DNA of 64,000 nt from Chryseobacterium sp. FH2 (GTDB lineage Bacteria; Bacteroidota; Bacteroidia; Flavobacteriales; Weeksellaceae): positions 1 to 64,000 of the forward strand of contig NZ_LFNE01000014.1 in assembly GCF_001045455.1 (NCBI RefSeq), in the 5' to 3' direction. The position numbers and the translations under genes are program-made. The notes beneath the pieces are model-generated. The model saw only the letters and a program-made list of their open reading frames with translations, searched no databases and was not told the origin of the DNA. Position 1 is the stretch's first letter, and each line of letters opens with the position of its first letter. Positions 17,459 through 26,900 of the stretch are shown here, piece after piece.

Positions 17459-19195
17459 TTAAATAGGATTTAATTTAGAAAAAGCACCTTTACTTTCAAG
17501 TTCCTGTCTTCTCTTCCTTATAAAATCTGTAGGCCGAATACCGTTAATTTCATAGAATAAATCAGAAAAATTCTGCCTTGAAGCGATTCCGCATTCCTGA
17601 GCTAGAGTCTCGATTCTATATTTTAAATATTCTTTATTTTCAAACAAAAGTTTAGTAATATAATTGATTCTTAGTTCACTCAAATATTTGTTAAAATTAG
17701 AACCTTTGCAGTCATTAATTACCTGAGAAAGATATTTGGAATTTGTGCCAAACTGATTAGCAAGTTTATGTATGGTAAGCCCTTTTTGAGTAAATTCTTT
17801 TTTATCTTCAAAAACTTTCAATTTACGAAGTAACTCTTCGATTTTTTCTTCATCTAAACCAGTTTTCTTTTCTTCAAAAATCTGTGGATTTGAAATTTTG
17901 CCCTCTTTTAAATTACCTTCATTATTTCTAAGCTTTTTTTCAAGCAAATCATATTTTTGCTGAATATTTTTTTCTTTTTTATATCTGATAATTAGTAAAA
18001 TAACCAGACCAGCTGCCAAAATAATCAAACTAATAATAACAAAGTTTCCCCGGGAATTTACTTTTTCAAGCTTATTTTTTTCATCTAAAAGATTTTTTGT
18101 ATCATATTCTTTATGAATTTTCGCAGAAAGGTAACTAAAGTCTGTAGATATTATACTGTCAGCCTTTAAAAGCTGGCTGGTATAATATAATTGTTGAGAC
18201 TGATTTTTTTCTTTTTTATAGTAGTTAATCAATATCTCATAATTTTCCCTTACCTCCGGAAGGATAAACTGATATTTTTGGAATATGGAATCAACTTTTT
18301 TGAAGTTTGACAGCGCCTGATTGTTATTTTTTAGACTGAAAAAACTTTTACCCAAATAAAAATAGTTTACTGAAAGTGAAGCAAAATCATCCGTCTTTTT
18401 GATAGGAATTAAAGATTCATTTAAATTTTGGACTGCAGTTTTAAAATCACTTTTTTGATATTCTAGAATCCCGTTGCTTAATTGAAAATAACCTTTTTCC
18501 TGACTATAATCTTCATTATTTTTCACTTCTCTTAACCCTTTTTGAATCAAAGAATCTGCTTCTTTAAACTGTTTTAGATTTCGATAACAGATAATCAGCC
18601 GGTGTAAGCTATTGAGATATCCTTTCTTATTGTTAAAAATTTCATTAGGATGAAGTTTTTCTTTTGTTTTTAGATAATAATGATTAATACATTGTCTGAA
18701 AATCCTTGACGCTTCTTCATCATATCCCAAATAGCTTTTTACAACACCAATATGATATAAATTCTGGTATTTCAGGAAACTGTTTCCAGTATTTTTAGAA
18801 TATTCATAGGCCTTGAGATATTCATTAAGTGCAGGCTGAAATCTTTTATAATTGTAGTAATAAATGACTCCTTTATCAATATATGCCGTGCTTATTAAAT
18901 CATTATCACCTGATAATTTTGCAGCATAGATCATACTGTCTGCATATTTTAGCTTTTCCTCATCTGAACCAGAATAAAAGATCCCGTCTTTATAGCCCTG
19001 AACTAATTTTGTATAGTCTTTCTCTTTTTTAGCTTTATTGATATAGGGTTTGATATAGGGAAAGGCCCTACTGTCATTTTCTTCCAGGTTTTCATAGTTT
19101 TTTCTCAGTTTATAATATTCACTATACATTTCTTTTTGAGAAAAAGAAAGTTTAAAAATTATTATAAATAATAGAAAAAATAGTTTTTTATTCAC
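17459..19195 (-). CDS. TPR sensor with C-terminal AraC-type helix-turn-helix
   Basis: A 578-aa membrane regulator. It has an N-terminal signal segment (LFFLLFIIIFKLSFSQ), then tetratricopeptide-like helices over residues 60-350, a transmembrane helix near 385-405 (VIISLIILAAGLVILLIIRY), a coiled linker and an AraC-family DNA-binding domain over the last 110 residues (LTIHKLANQFGTNSKYLSQV, then IETLAQECGIASRQNFSDLF). This layout, a periplasmic TPR sensor fused to a cytoplasmic activator, is common in flavobacteria, but ligands are unknown. It is divergent from the peptide/HTTM cassette, with a perfect 18-bp palindrome between them, so that cassette is a likely target. Confidence 0.88.
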   Translation of the reverse strand: MNKKLFFLLFIIIFKLSFSQKEMYSEYYKLRKNYENLEENDSRAFPYIKPYINKAKKEKDYTKLVQGYKDGIFYSGSDEEKLKYADSMIYAAKLSGDNDLISTAYIDKGVIYYYNYKRFQPALNEYLKAYEYSKNTGNSFLKYQNLYHIGVVKSYLGYDEEASRIFRQCINHYYLKTKEKLHPNEIFNNKKGYLNSLHRLIICYRNLKQFKEADSLIQKGLREVKNNEDYSQEKGYFQLSNGILEYQKSDFKTAVQNLNESLIPIKKTDDFASLSVNYFYLGKSFFSLKNNNQALSNFKKVDSIFQKYQFILPEVRENYEILINYYKKEKNQSQQLYYTSQLLKADSIISTDFSYLSAKIHKEYDTKNLLDEKNKLEKVNSRGNFVIISLIILAAGLVILLIIRYKKEKNIQQKYDLLEKKLRNNEGNLKEGKISNPQIFEEKKTGLDEEKIEELLRKLKVFEDKKEFTQKGLTIHKLANQFGTNSKYLSQVINDCKGSNFNKYLSELRINYITKLLFENKEYLKYRIETLAQECGIASRQNFSDLFYEINGIRPTDFIRKRRQELESKGAFSKLNPI

Positions 19196-19350
19196 AATGA
19201 GTGTTTATTAAGACATACATTCTAATCAAAAATACACAAAAATTGTTAAAATTTATCAAACATTATGGAATTAATACAGATAATTAACATCTGATTAAAA
19301 ACAGCAACAAAACACTGGTAATCAACACAATAATAATGTCCCAATTCATG

Positions 19351-19368
19351 AATTAAGACGTCTTAATT
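19351..19368. promoter_or_regulatory. Perfect 18-bp palindrome in the divergent promoter region
   Basis: AATTAAGACGTCTTAATT is its own reverse complement. It lies between the TPR-AraC regulator (start 19195) and the lipoprotein (start 19478). A shorter palindrome, CCTGGCCAGG, follows at 19443-19452. Both look like protein-binding sites. Confidence 0.55.
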
Positions 19369-19477
19369 TCTGAATAGTGACAACAAGTATTTTTTTTCTT
19401 ATCATTTTGCCTATAAATTCGAAATCAGAAATCAAACTAAAACCTGGCCAGGGATAACCTTTAATTCAGAAATCAAT

Positions 19478-19723
19478 ATGAAAAAGATTATCTCTTTAAA
19501 GATCATCTCTTTATTTGCTATAATAGTTTTATCTGCAGGTTTACAATCCTGCAGACAGGATGACGAAAATGACTTACCAAGGTTTGAAGAAAAATCCCGT
19601 GGTAAAAGCTCTAATATAATGAGCAAGGATAGTGACCAATCTACTTCAAGAGATTCTATCAGTAAAGCTGAAGAAGAAGATCCTCCGGTAAAAAACGGCA
19701 CTCACTGGAGAATAAAAAAATAA
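19478..19723 (+). CDS. Small lipoprotein of unknown function
   Basis: An 81-aa protein with a lipoprotein signal peptide (residues 1-24) and lipobox LQSC; the Cys would be acylated. The mature part is about 55 residues, highly charged and probably unstructured (RQDDENDLPRFEEKS, then KAEEEDPPVKNGTHWRIKK). First gene of a same-strand cluster that runs to 22415; the next start is 92 bases on. Its signal peptide and charge profile argue for a real gene despite its size. Function unknown. Confidence 0.65.
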   Translation: MKKIISLKIISLFAIIVLSAGLQSCRQDDENDLPRFEEKSRGKSSNIMSKDSDQSTSRDSISKAEEEDPPVKNGTHWRIKK

Positions 19724-19814
19724 TTTATCATCCACTTATTTTGTAGTGCGCAATACAAAAAAATGGCTTATAAATAAATCGAAAAATAACTATCAACTTT
19801 CAAATTTAATTAAC

Positions 19815-20108
19815 ATGAAAAAAGCAATTCTTTTAGCAGGTGGAGTTATCACTCTAACGCTTATGTCTTTCGCTGATACGAAAAACACAGACATCATCGA
19901 AGTAAACGGTAATGTAATTACTGTAAAAAACACTGAGAAAGTTTCTAAAGAAGATTTAGAATTTTTAAGTAAAAACGTTGTGGGATGGACTTACTGCGAC
20001 TATCAGTCTGAGCTAAGTACCTGTACTACAAAAAACAGAACTTTCCCGGATGAGCCTACGACACCTGTGCTTACTCAATTAAACAAAATCATCAACAAGT
20101 ATCAGTAA
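19815..20108 (+). CDS. Small secreted peptide with a Cys pair
   Basis: A 97-aa precursor. I start it at MKKAILLAGG, which opens a signal peptide (residues 1-20, ending LMSFADT); a start at 19746 would put 23 polar residues in front. The mature part is about 75 residues with exactly two cysteines (YCDYQSELSTC, 8 residues apart), able to form one disulfide. The tail is TPVLTQLNKIINKYQ. A hairpin follows the gene, then a membrane protein and an HTTM/SdpB-like protein. That setting suggests an exported, processed or signalling peptide, by analogy only. No family recognised. Confidence 0.7.
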   Translation: MKKAILLAGGVITLTLMSFADTKNTDIIEVNGNVITVKNTEKVSKEDLEFLSKNVVGWTYCDYQSELSTCTTKNRTFPDEPTTPVLTQLNKIINKYQ

Positions 20109-20118
20109 ATACTTTTTC

Positions 20119-20140
20119 AGGATGCTCATAAGAGCATCCT
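20119..20140 (+). terminator. Hairpin after the small secreted peptide gene
   Basis: Perfect AGGATGCTC (20119-20127)/GAGCATCCT (20132-20140) with loop ATAA. The T tail is weak (GTTATTT), so it may partly terminate or protect the peptide mRNA, allowing more peptide than downstream membrane protein. Confidence 0.6.
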
Positions 20141-20165
20141 GTTATTTCCATCAAACTAACAGGTA

Positions 20166-20681
20166 ATGAAGAATACATATTTTGAATATATAATATTCTC
20201 TGTAATAGTTTTAAAGGTAATAATTACAGGAATAACAACGACTACTCAGTCTTTCTGTGACTTTTATAAATATGAAAACCCCATTCAGACAAAAGGATTT
20301 AAGTATGAAAAGTTGGTTTCTTCTTATACAGGTTTTGATACTGGATATGGTTTTTTTGCGCCGAACGTTTCAAGCAATTTTTTAATAATATCTGAAAATA
20401 CCCAAACCGGTAATTCATATATTTCTACAGATTTGTTAAGTACAAAAGAAGGTAAGTTGAGATTTGCAAACCTCAATGACGTATATATCAAAAATGTAAC
20501 AACTAAAGATAAAAATATACCTGAATTAAAAATCAATCATATTCTTTTAAAACAAGTAAACAAAAATTTTAAGAAAAAATATGGAAATAATATAATTACT
20601 TACGCTTATTTATATGACCAACCCACACTGGACAGTAATAAAAAAGAAACAAGATTAATAAAAATCGACAGTATAAAATGA
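20166..20681 (+). CDS. Single-pass membrane protein preceding HTTM gene (possible SdpA-like)
   Basis: A 171-aa protein with one N-terminal membrane helix (residues 7-25, EYIIFSVIVLKVIITGI) and an outward-facing domain. GYGFFAPNVSSNF resembles the FFxPNP-type signature often seen in partners of HTTM proteins and in SdpA-like proteins. Its last 4 bases overlap the start of the HTTM gene (ATGA), so the two are co-translated. In Bacillus, SdpA and the HTTM-type SdpB are both needed to mature the SdpC toxin. Equating this protein with SdpA is inference from size, topology and neighbour. Confidence 0.6.
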   Translation: MKNTYFEYIIFSVIVLKVIITGITTTTQSFCDFYKYENPIQTKGFKYEKLVSSYTGFDTGYGFFAPNVSSNFLIISENTQTGNSYISTDLLSTKEGKLRFANLNDVYIKNVTTKDKNIPELKINHILLKQVNKNFKKKYGNNIITYAYLYDQPTLDSNKKETRLIKIDSIK

Positions 20682-21604
20682 AAGATTCTCTACACATATT
20701 TTTTAACAAAAATTTCGATCCGAATTTTCTTGTTTTTTTCAGAATAAGTATTGGAGCAATTTTATTGGTTCATTTCCTTTCTGTTTGGAGTGATTTTGAG
20801 TTATTGTATGGTAGTAACAGCATTATTCCGGTTGAAATACATGGGGCATTTTATGATTATAACATCATACCTTACAGCAAAATAGAAGCATTCTTATCAG
20901 AATATTCTCAAAATCCGGGGCTTATTTTCAAATACATCTATATCACCCTTACAATATTTGTAATTTTAGGCTTTTTTAGTAGAATATCAGCATTAGCATT
21001 ATTATTTTTACAGATTTCTTTTGTAAAAACCGCTTCATTATTTTTTTATGGTGCTGATTTTTTTTCAAGCATGTCTTTATTTTATATTTTTATATTTCCG
21101 ACGAGCAGTTATTTTTCTGTTCAGCAAAGATATTTACCTAAAACAATCTTCAATCTTCCAATACAATCTTTAAACATCAGCAAAAGGATTATCCAGCTAC
21201 ATCTGTGTATTGCCTACTTTTTTTCAGGACTTGATAAAATATTGGGATTCAATTGGTGGAACGGGGAATCAATGTGGAAATCATTAAACCTTCCAAATTT
21301 CACACACTTTATACATCTGCCTTCAATTTTTAACGAAAATTTCAGATATTTTTATATTGCAGGAGGATGGCTGATCATTATAATAGAAATTTTATATCCT
21401 ATCTTTATAAATATCAGCAAAACCAGAAAACTTTGGTTTACCCTGACGATTCTAATGCATATCGGAATTATCATTAGCTTTAATCTTTTCTTCTTCTCTG
21501 CAATAATGATTATATGGAATTTAACATCTTATTACTTTAACTATTATGAAAAGGACGAACCTTATGAACAAAATGTATTTACTACCAGTATTTCTAATCA
21601 GTAA
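20678..21604 (+). CDS. HTTM/SdpB-like multi-pass membrane protein
   Basis: A 308-aa protein with about seven hydrophobic helices. The fingerprint IIQLHLCIAYFFSGLDKI followed by WWNGESMWKSL is typical of HTTM-domain proteins, the fold of vitamin K-dependent gamma-carboxylase and of SdpB. The N-terminus (FFRISIGAILLVHF) also fits. Bacterial members act in maturation or export of small peptides in the Sdp system; others are uncharacterised. No carboxylase activity can be claimed. It overlaps both neighbours: 4 bases with the SdpA-like gene and 41 bases with the GLPGLI gene. Confidence 0.8.
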   Translation: MKDSLHIFFNKNFDPNFLVFFRISIGAILLVHFLSVWSDFELLYGSNSIIPVEIHGAFYDYNIIPYSKIEAFLSEYSQNPGLIFKYIYITLTIFVILGFFSRISALALLFLQISFVKTASLFFYGADFFSSMSLFYIFIFPTSSYFSVQQRYLPKTIFNLPIQSLNISKRIIQLHLCIAYFFSGLDKILGFNWWNGESMWKSLNLPNFTHFIHLPSIFNENFRYFYIAGGWLIIIIEILYPIFINISKTRKLWFTLTILMHIGIIISFNLFFFSAIMIIWNLTSYYFNYYEKDEPYEQNVFTTSISNQ

Positions 21605-22415
21605 TTTTATTTTTGCACAATCTTATAAGGTTTTCTATGAAATGCAGTGGAAGAATAAAACTGATGTTCCAAAACATGAGGAACTTTGCACTTTGATAAC
21701 CAATGAAAAAGGTAAATCTTATTTCCAGGCCTACGAAAATTTCAGGAGAGATTCTGCTCATACCAAAATGGTGAATGATTATTTTGCCAACAAAGCCCAG
21801 GGTTTAAAAGTAAGTGATGGAAATTCCAATGCAAAATTCCGCTCTTTGGTAATTAAAGACATTTCTCAAAGTAACATTACCGTGGAAGAACGCTTTTTCA
21901 CCAGTATTTTCTCTACAAATTATAGCTCTTGTAAACAAAACTGGAAGCTGGTAAACGATAAAGCAATGACAATTTTAGGATATAAGACCAATATGGCTTT
22001 TACTGAGTTTGGAGGAAGAAAATGGACAGCCTGGTATACAACGGAAATCCCGATAAGTGACGGACCTTATAAATTTTACGGATTACCGGGATTAATTTTA
22101 AAAATAACAGATTCTGAGAATATATATAATTTCGAAGTGAAGGGAATAGTAAAAGAAAAAAATGACCTCGAACAAAGGAATTTCACCTATGACCAGCCAA
22201 TGAATATTTCACCAAAACAATGGGATGCGTTTTGGAAAAAATATATAAAACAACCCTCGGTTATTTTTGAAAATTTAAATACATCCCAAACTACTTATGT
22301 CATCAATGGAAAAGATGTCAACAGTAAAGAAGTAAAAGATTCCTACGATAAAAAAGAATGGGAAATACTGAAAAACTTTGAAAGCCCAATAGAACTAAAA
22401 CCTAGTTGCCTTTAA
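21564..22415 (+). CDS. GLPGLI family secreted protein
   Basis: I start it at MNKMYLLPVFLISNFIFAQ, a clean signal peptide; a start at 21546 adds six residues in front. About 283 aa, with the family signature YGLPGLILKI in the middle, preceded by KWTAWYTTEIPISDGPYKF. GLPGLI proteins are found in Bacteroidota in many copies. They are secreted and their function is unknown; some sit near TonB-dependent receptors. Here it overlaps the end of the HTTM gene by 41 bases, which ties it to that cassette. Last gene before a strong terminator. Confidence 0.9.
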   Translation: MNKMYLLPVFLISNFIFAQSYKVFYEMQWKNKTDVPKHEELCTLITNEKGKSYFQAYENFRRDSAHTKMVNDYFANKAQGLKVSDGNSNAKFRSLVIKDISQSNITVEERFFTSIFSTNYSSCKQNWKLVNDKAMTILGYKTNMAFTEFGGRKWTAWYTTEIPISDGPYKFYGLPGLILKITDSENIYNFEVKGIVKEKNDLEQRNFTYDQPMNISPKQWDAFWKKYIKQPSVIFENLNTSQTTYVINGKDVNSKEVKDSYDKKEWEILKNFESPIELKPSCL

Positions 22416-22477
22416 AAAAAACTTCTCAATAATAAAAACTAATAACCATGAAAATTTAACATTTACATGGTAAAACA

Positions 22478-22507
22478 AAGGGTTCAGATCTTATGATCTG
22501 AACCCTT
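22478..22507. terminator. Bidirectional terminator
   Basis: AAGGGTTCAGATC and GATCTGAACCCTT form a perfect 13-bp stem with loop TTAT. It lies between two converging units: the HTTM/GLPGLI cassette and the RND efflux operon. Confidence 0.85.
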
Positions 22508-22532
22508 CTTCATAACGATTTAAAAGTCTCCT

Positions 22533-23975
22533 CTACTTCCAGCCTCCTCCTAAACTCTTATAAATATCAACAACTGTACTTAGTTGTTTTTCTTTTGCTT
22601 CTACCAATTCCATTTTTGCATCCAATGCATCTCTCTGGTTCATTAAAACTTCCAGGTAATCTGCTCTTGAATTTCTGAATAATTGGTTGGCAATGTCTAT
22701 TGATTGATCCAATGCCTTATTTTCTTCAGATTTCAATTGATAATACTGATCAATATTCTTGATCTTTGACATCATATTTGCTACATCCAGATAAGCATTT
22801 AAAATAGTCTTATCATACTCATACAAAGCCTGAATCTGTCTTGCGTCTGCTGTTTGGAAATTAGCTTTGATAGCGCTTTTATTAATCAGTGGTCCCGCCA
22901 ATTCTCCTGCCAAACTTGAGGCAATTGATTCCGGTAACTTTACTAAATAAGAAGGTTTAAAAGCTTCTAATCCCAATGTTGCAGAGATTTCCAACGAAGG
23001 ATAAAACTCTTTTCTTGCTGCTTCCACATCAAGTTTTGATGATTTTAATTCCAATTCAGCCTGTTTGATATCGGGACGGTTCGCCAATAACTGTGAAGGA
23101 ATTCCTGTATAGACTGTTTGCGGAACCATTGACATAAAACTCTCTTTCGTTCTTACAATCGGTTGAGGATATCTTCCCAACAAAGCATTCATTTGGTTTT
23201 CTTTTTCCGTAATCTGCTGACGAATCGTATATTCTGAAGCTTTTGATTTTGCTAGTTCCGCCTCAAATTTCTTCACAGCCAGCTCAGTAGTTGCTGCCGC
23301 TTCTTTCTGAATTTTAGATATTTCTAAGGCTTTCTTTTGAAGTTCTATATATTTTTGAATAATCTCAAGTTGATTATCCAGCGATAATAATTCATAATAA
23401 TTATCTGCAACCTCAGCAATTAAACTCGAAAGAACAAAATTCTTCCCTTCAACCGTTGAAAGATAATGAGCAACTGCAGATTCTTTTTCTGTTTTAAGTT
23501 TTTTCCAGATATCGATCTCCCAATTTGCCATGATTCCTCCTTCGAAATTCCCCAGCGGATCCGGCATTTCTTTTCCGGGTTCTATTTCAGTTGTCGCATC
23601 ACCCGCTCCTTCGCTCGTATAACGTCCTGCTTTACTTACTCCCGCCCCAAGCTTTGCTGCAACAGTAGGTGTTAGCTTTCCTTTTTTATAAAGAACATTG
23701 CTTTTTGCAATTTCAATTTCCTGTAGAGTAATTAACAGTTCCTGATTATTTTTTAAAGCTGTTTCTATTAAAACAACCAGGTTAGGATCTGTAAAAAACT
23801 GTCTCCAAGGTGTCATTCCGCTGTTATTATTAGTATCTGACTGTTCTTCCTGATTAAAATTCTGAGGAATATTTTCTTTTACCTCATCTTTTATAACGGT
23901 CGCCATAGGCGCCTTACAGCTTGCTAAAACAAGCGATAAAGCAATGGTTGCTATATATTTATTATAAATCTTCAT
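22533..23975 (-). CDS. Outer-membrane efflux lipoprotein, TolC/NodT family
   Basis: A 480-aa outer-membrane channel subunit. I start it at MKIYNKYIATIAL (23975); MTNM at 23984 is the alternative. The signal peptide ends in lipobox LVLASC. Two TolC-type repeats are visible: the first with GKLTPTVAAKLGAG and ADNYYELLSLDNQLEII, the second with LLANRPDIKQAELELKSS and RADYLEVLMNQRDAL. It would trimerise and open a duct through the outer membrane for the RND pump encoded just upstream, whose stop it overlaps. Third gene of the operon. Confidence 0.95.
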   Translation of the reverse strand: MKIYNKYIATIALSLVLASCKAPMATVIKDEVKENIPQNFNQEEQSDTNNNSGMTPWRQFFTDPNLVVLIETALKNNQELLITLQEIEIAKSNVLYKKGKLTPTVAAKLGAGVSKAGRYTSEGAGDATTEIEPGKEMPDPLGNFEGGIMANWEIDIWKKLKTEKESAVAHYLSTVEGKNFVLSSLIAEVADNYYELLSLDNQLEIIQKYIELQKKALEISKIQKEAAATTELAVKKFEAELAKSKASEYTIRQQITEKENQMNALLGRYPQPIVRTKESFMSMVPQTVYTGIPSQLLANRPDIKQAELELKSSKLDVEAARKEFYPSLEISATLGLEAFKPSYLVKLPESIASSLAGELAGPLINKSAIKANFQTADARQIQALYEYDKTILNAYLDVANMMSKIKNIDQYYQLKSEENKALDQSIDIANQLFRNSRADYLEVLMNQRDALDAKMELVEAKEKQLSTVVDIYKSLGGGWK

Positions 23976-26900
23976 GTTTGTCATCGTGTTGATAAGGTTC
24001 TGTTTGTTCTGTTAAAGGATTTTCTTCTTCATATCTCGCTAATCTGGATTTATCTGCAATTGTTCCAAAGATGTAGTACAATCCCGGGATAATCATTAAC
24101 CCGAAAATAGTTCCGATAAGCATTCCCCCCGCAGCGGCTGTACCAATCGTTCTGTTACCCACAGCTCCTGGTCCGGTTGCCATTACCAACGGAATCAATC
24201 CCGCAATAAATGCAAACGACGTCATTAAAATCGGACGGAAACGAATAGCAGCCCCTTCAATGGCGGCTTTTACAACAGGGATACCTTCTTCAGCTTTCTT
24301 CTGTACGGCAAATTCTACAATCAACACTGCATTTTTACCTAAAAGGCCAATCAACATGACCATTGCCACCTGCGCATAGATATTGTTTTCCAGTCCTAAT
24401 AATTTTAAACATAAAAATGCCCCGAAAATACCCGTTGGCAATGATAAGATTACCGGTAACGGAAGAATAAAACTTTCATACTGTGCAGAAAGAATTAAAT
24501 AAACAAAACCCAGACACACCAGGAAAATAAATACAGCTTCATTTCCCCGGCTTACCTCATCTTTAGAGATCCCTGCCCAATCGATACCAAAACCTCTCGG
24601 AAGGGTTTTATCTGCAACTTCCTGAATAGCCTTAATGGCTTGCCCGGAGCTGTAACCCGGCGCCGGAGTACCACTTACTTCTGAAGAGTTGTACATATTA
24701 TGTCTCGTGATTTCAGATAAACCATATACTTTTTCCAATCTCATGAAATCTGAATATGGAACCATTTGCTCCTTATCATTTTTAACGTATAACTTTAATA
24801 AATCACTTGGCAGCGCACGATATTGAGGTCCCGCCTGGACAATTACTTTATACGGCCTGTCAAATCGGATGAAACTCGTCTCGTAGTTTGAACCAATCAA
24901 GGTTGATAAATTATCCATTGCATTTTCAATGGAAACTCCTTTTTGCTCCGCCAAATCATTATCAATTTTTAGCATATACTGAGGAAAACTCGCAGAATAA
25001 AAAGTAAATGCAGAACCCAGTTCAGGTCGTTTTTTCAATTCCTTTACAAAATCATTACTCACTTTTTCCATTTTCTGATAATCCCCACTTCCCGCTTTAT
25101 CTAAAAGACGAAGTTCAAAACCTCCCGCAGCTCCATATCCCGGAATGGATGGAGGTTGGAAAAATTCAATATTCGCACCCGGAATATTTTTAGCCTTTTC
25201 TTCAAGTTTTTCAATGATTTCCGCAGCAGATTCTTTACGATCTTCCCAGCTTTTAAGGTTAATCAAACAAGTTCCTGAGTTGGAACCTGTACCTTCTGTC
25301 AGGATTTCATATCCTGCCAATGAAGAAACAGACTGTACTCCATCAATACCTTCGGATTCTCTTAATAATTCTTTAGCAATCTGATTCGTTCTTTCCAGCG
25401 TGGAACCCGGAGGGGTCTGAATAATTGCATAAATCATCCCTTGATCCTCACTTGGAATAAACCCTGAAGGAAGAGAATTGCTCAGGAAGAATGTACAAGC
25501 ACAAAATGCTAATAACAGTGGTAATGTAAATGCTTTTTTAGTAACCGTTTTATTCAAAAGCTTCTCGTATTTTCCTGCCCCCTTTGTAAATAAATTGTTG
25601 AATTTATCTAAGAAAATAGTAATCGGAGTTCTCTTTTTAGCTTTTCCGTGATTATTTTTTAGAATTAAAGCACATAAAGCCGGCGTCAATGTCAAAGCTA
25701 CAACTCCCGAGAGTATAATTGCAGAAGCCATTGTAATGGAGAACTGGCGATAGAATACCCCAACCGGCCCGGACATAAACGCAATCGGTATGAATACTGA
25801 TGCCATTACCAGGGTAATTGCGATAATTGCACCACTGATTTCATGCATTGCTTCCTCGGTTGCCTTTAATGGCGAAAGTCCTTTTTCTTCCATCTTGGCG
25901 TGGACGGCTTCTATTACCACAATCGCATCATCGACGACGACACCAATTGCCATTACCAAGGCAAAGAGTGAAATCATGTTTAAAGTAATTCCAAAAGCGG
26001 ACATCACAGCAAAAGTACCTACCAATGAAACAGGAACCGCCAAAGCAGGAATTAATGTAGAGCGCCAGTCTCCCAGGAATAGAAATACCACAATTGCCAC
26101 CAAAACAAAAGCTTCAAATAAAGTATGAACAACCTTTTCAATAGAGGCATCCAAAAATCTTGAAACGTCATAACTAATGTCATAATGCATTCCTTTCGGG
26201 AAAGAGTTTTTCTGCAGGTCAGCCATCAAAGCTTTTACATTTTTAATAACGTCACTTGCATTTGAACCATATGACTGCTTTACGGTAATAGCTGCAGAAG
26301 GTTTCCCGTTTAATGTAGAATAAATGTCATACATCGAAGAACCGAATTCTATATCCGCAACGTCTTTTAACCTTACAAATTCTCCTGCAGATTTTGCTTT
26401 TAATATAATATTTCCATAATCCTTTTCATTATTAAAACGACCAGGATATTTTAAAATATACTCAAATGACTGGGAACGCTTTCCTGAACTTTCTCCTGTT
26501 TTACCCGGAGATGCTTCCAGACTTTGCTGATTTAAAGCTTCCATTACCTCATCTGCTGAAATATTATATGCCGTTAACCGATCAGGTTTCAGCCAGATAC
26601 GCATTGCATATTCTCTTGTTCCCAAAATGTCTGCAAAGCCTACCCCACTTACCCTTCTCAATTCAGACATTACATTGATATCGGCATAGTTGAAAAGGAA
26701 CTTTTGGTCAGATTTCGGATCATCACTGTATAAATTAATATACATCAACATATTGGGCTCTTCACGGGTAATTTTCACCCCTTCACGCACTACCAAAGGA
26801 GGAAGTTTATTTACTACCGAAGATACACGGTTCTGAACATTTACGGCTGCTACGTTAGGATCGGTTCCCAAGTCAAAAACCACCTGGATGGAAGCTTCCC

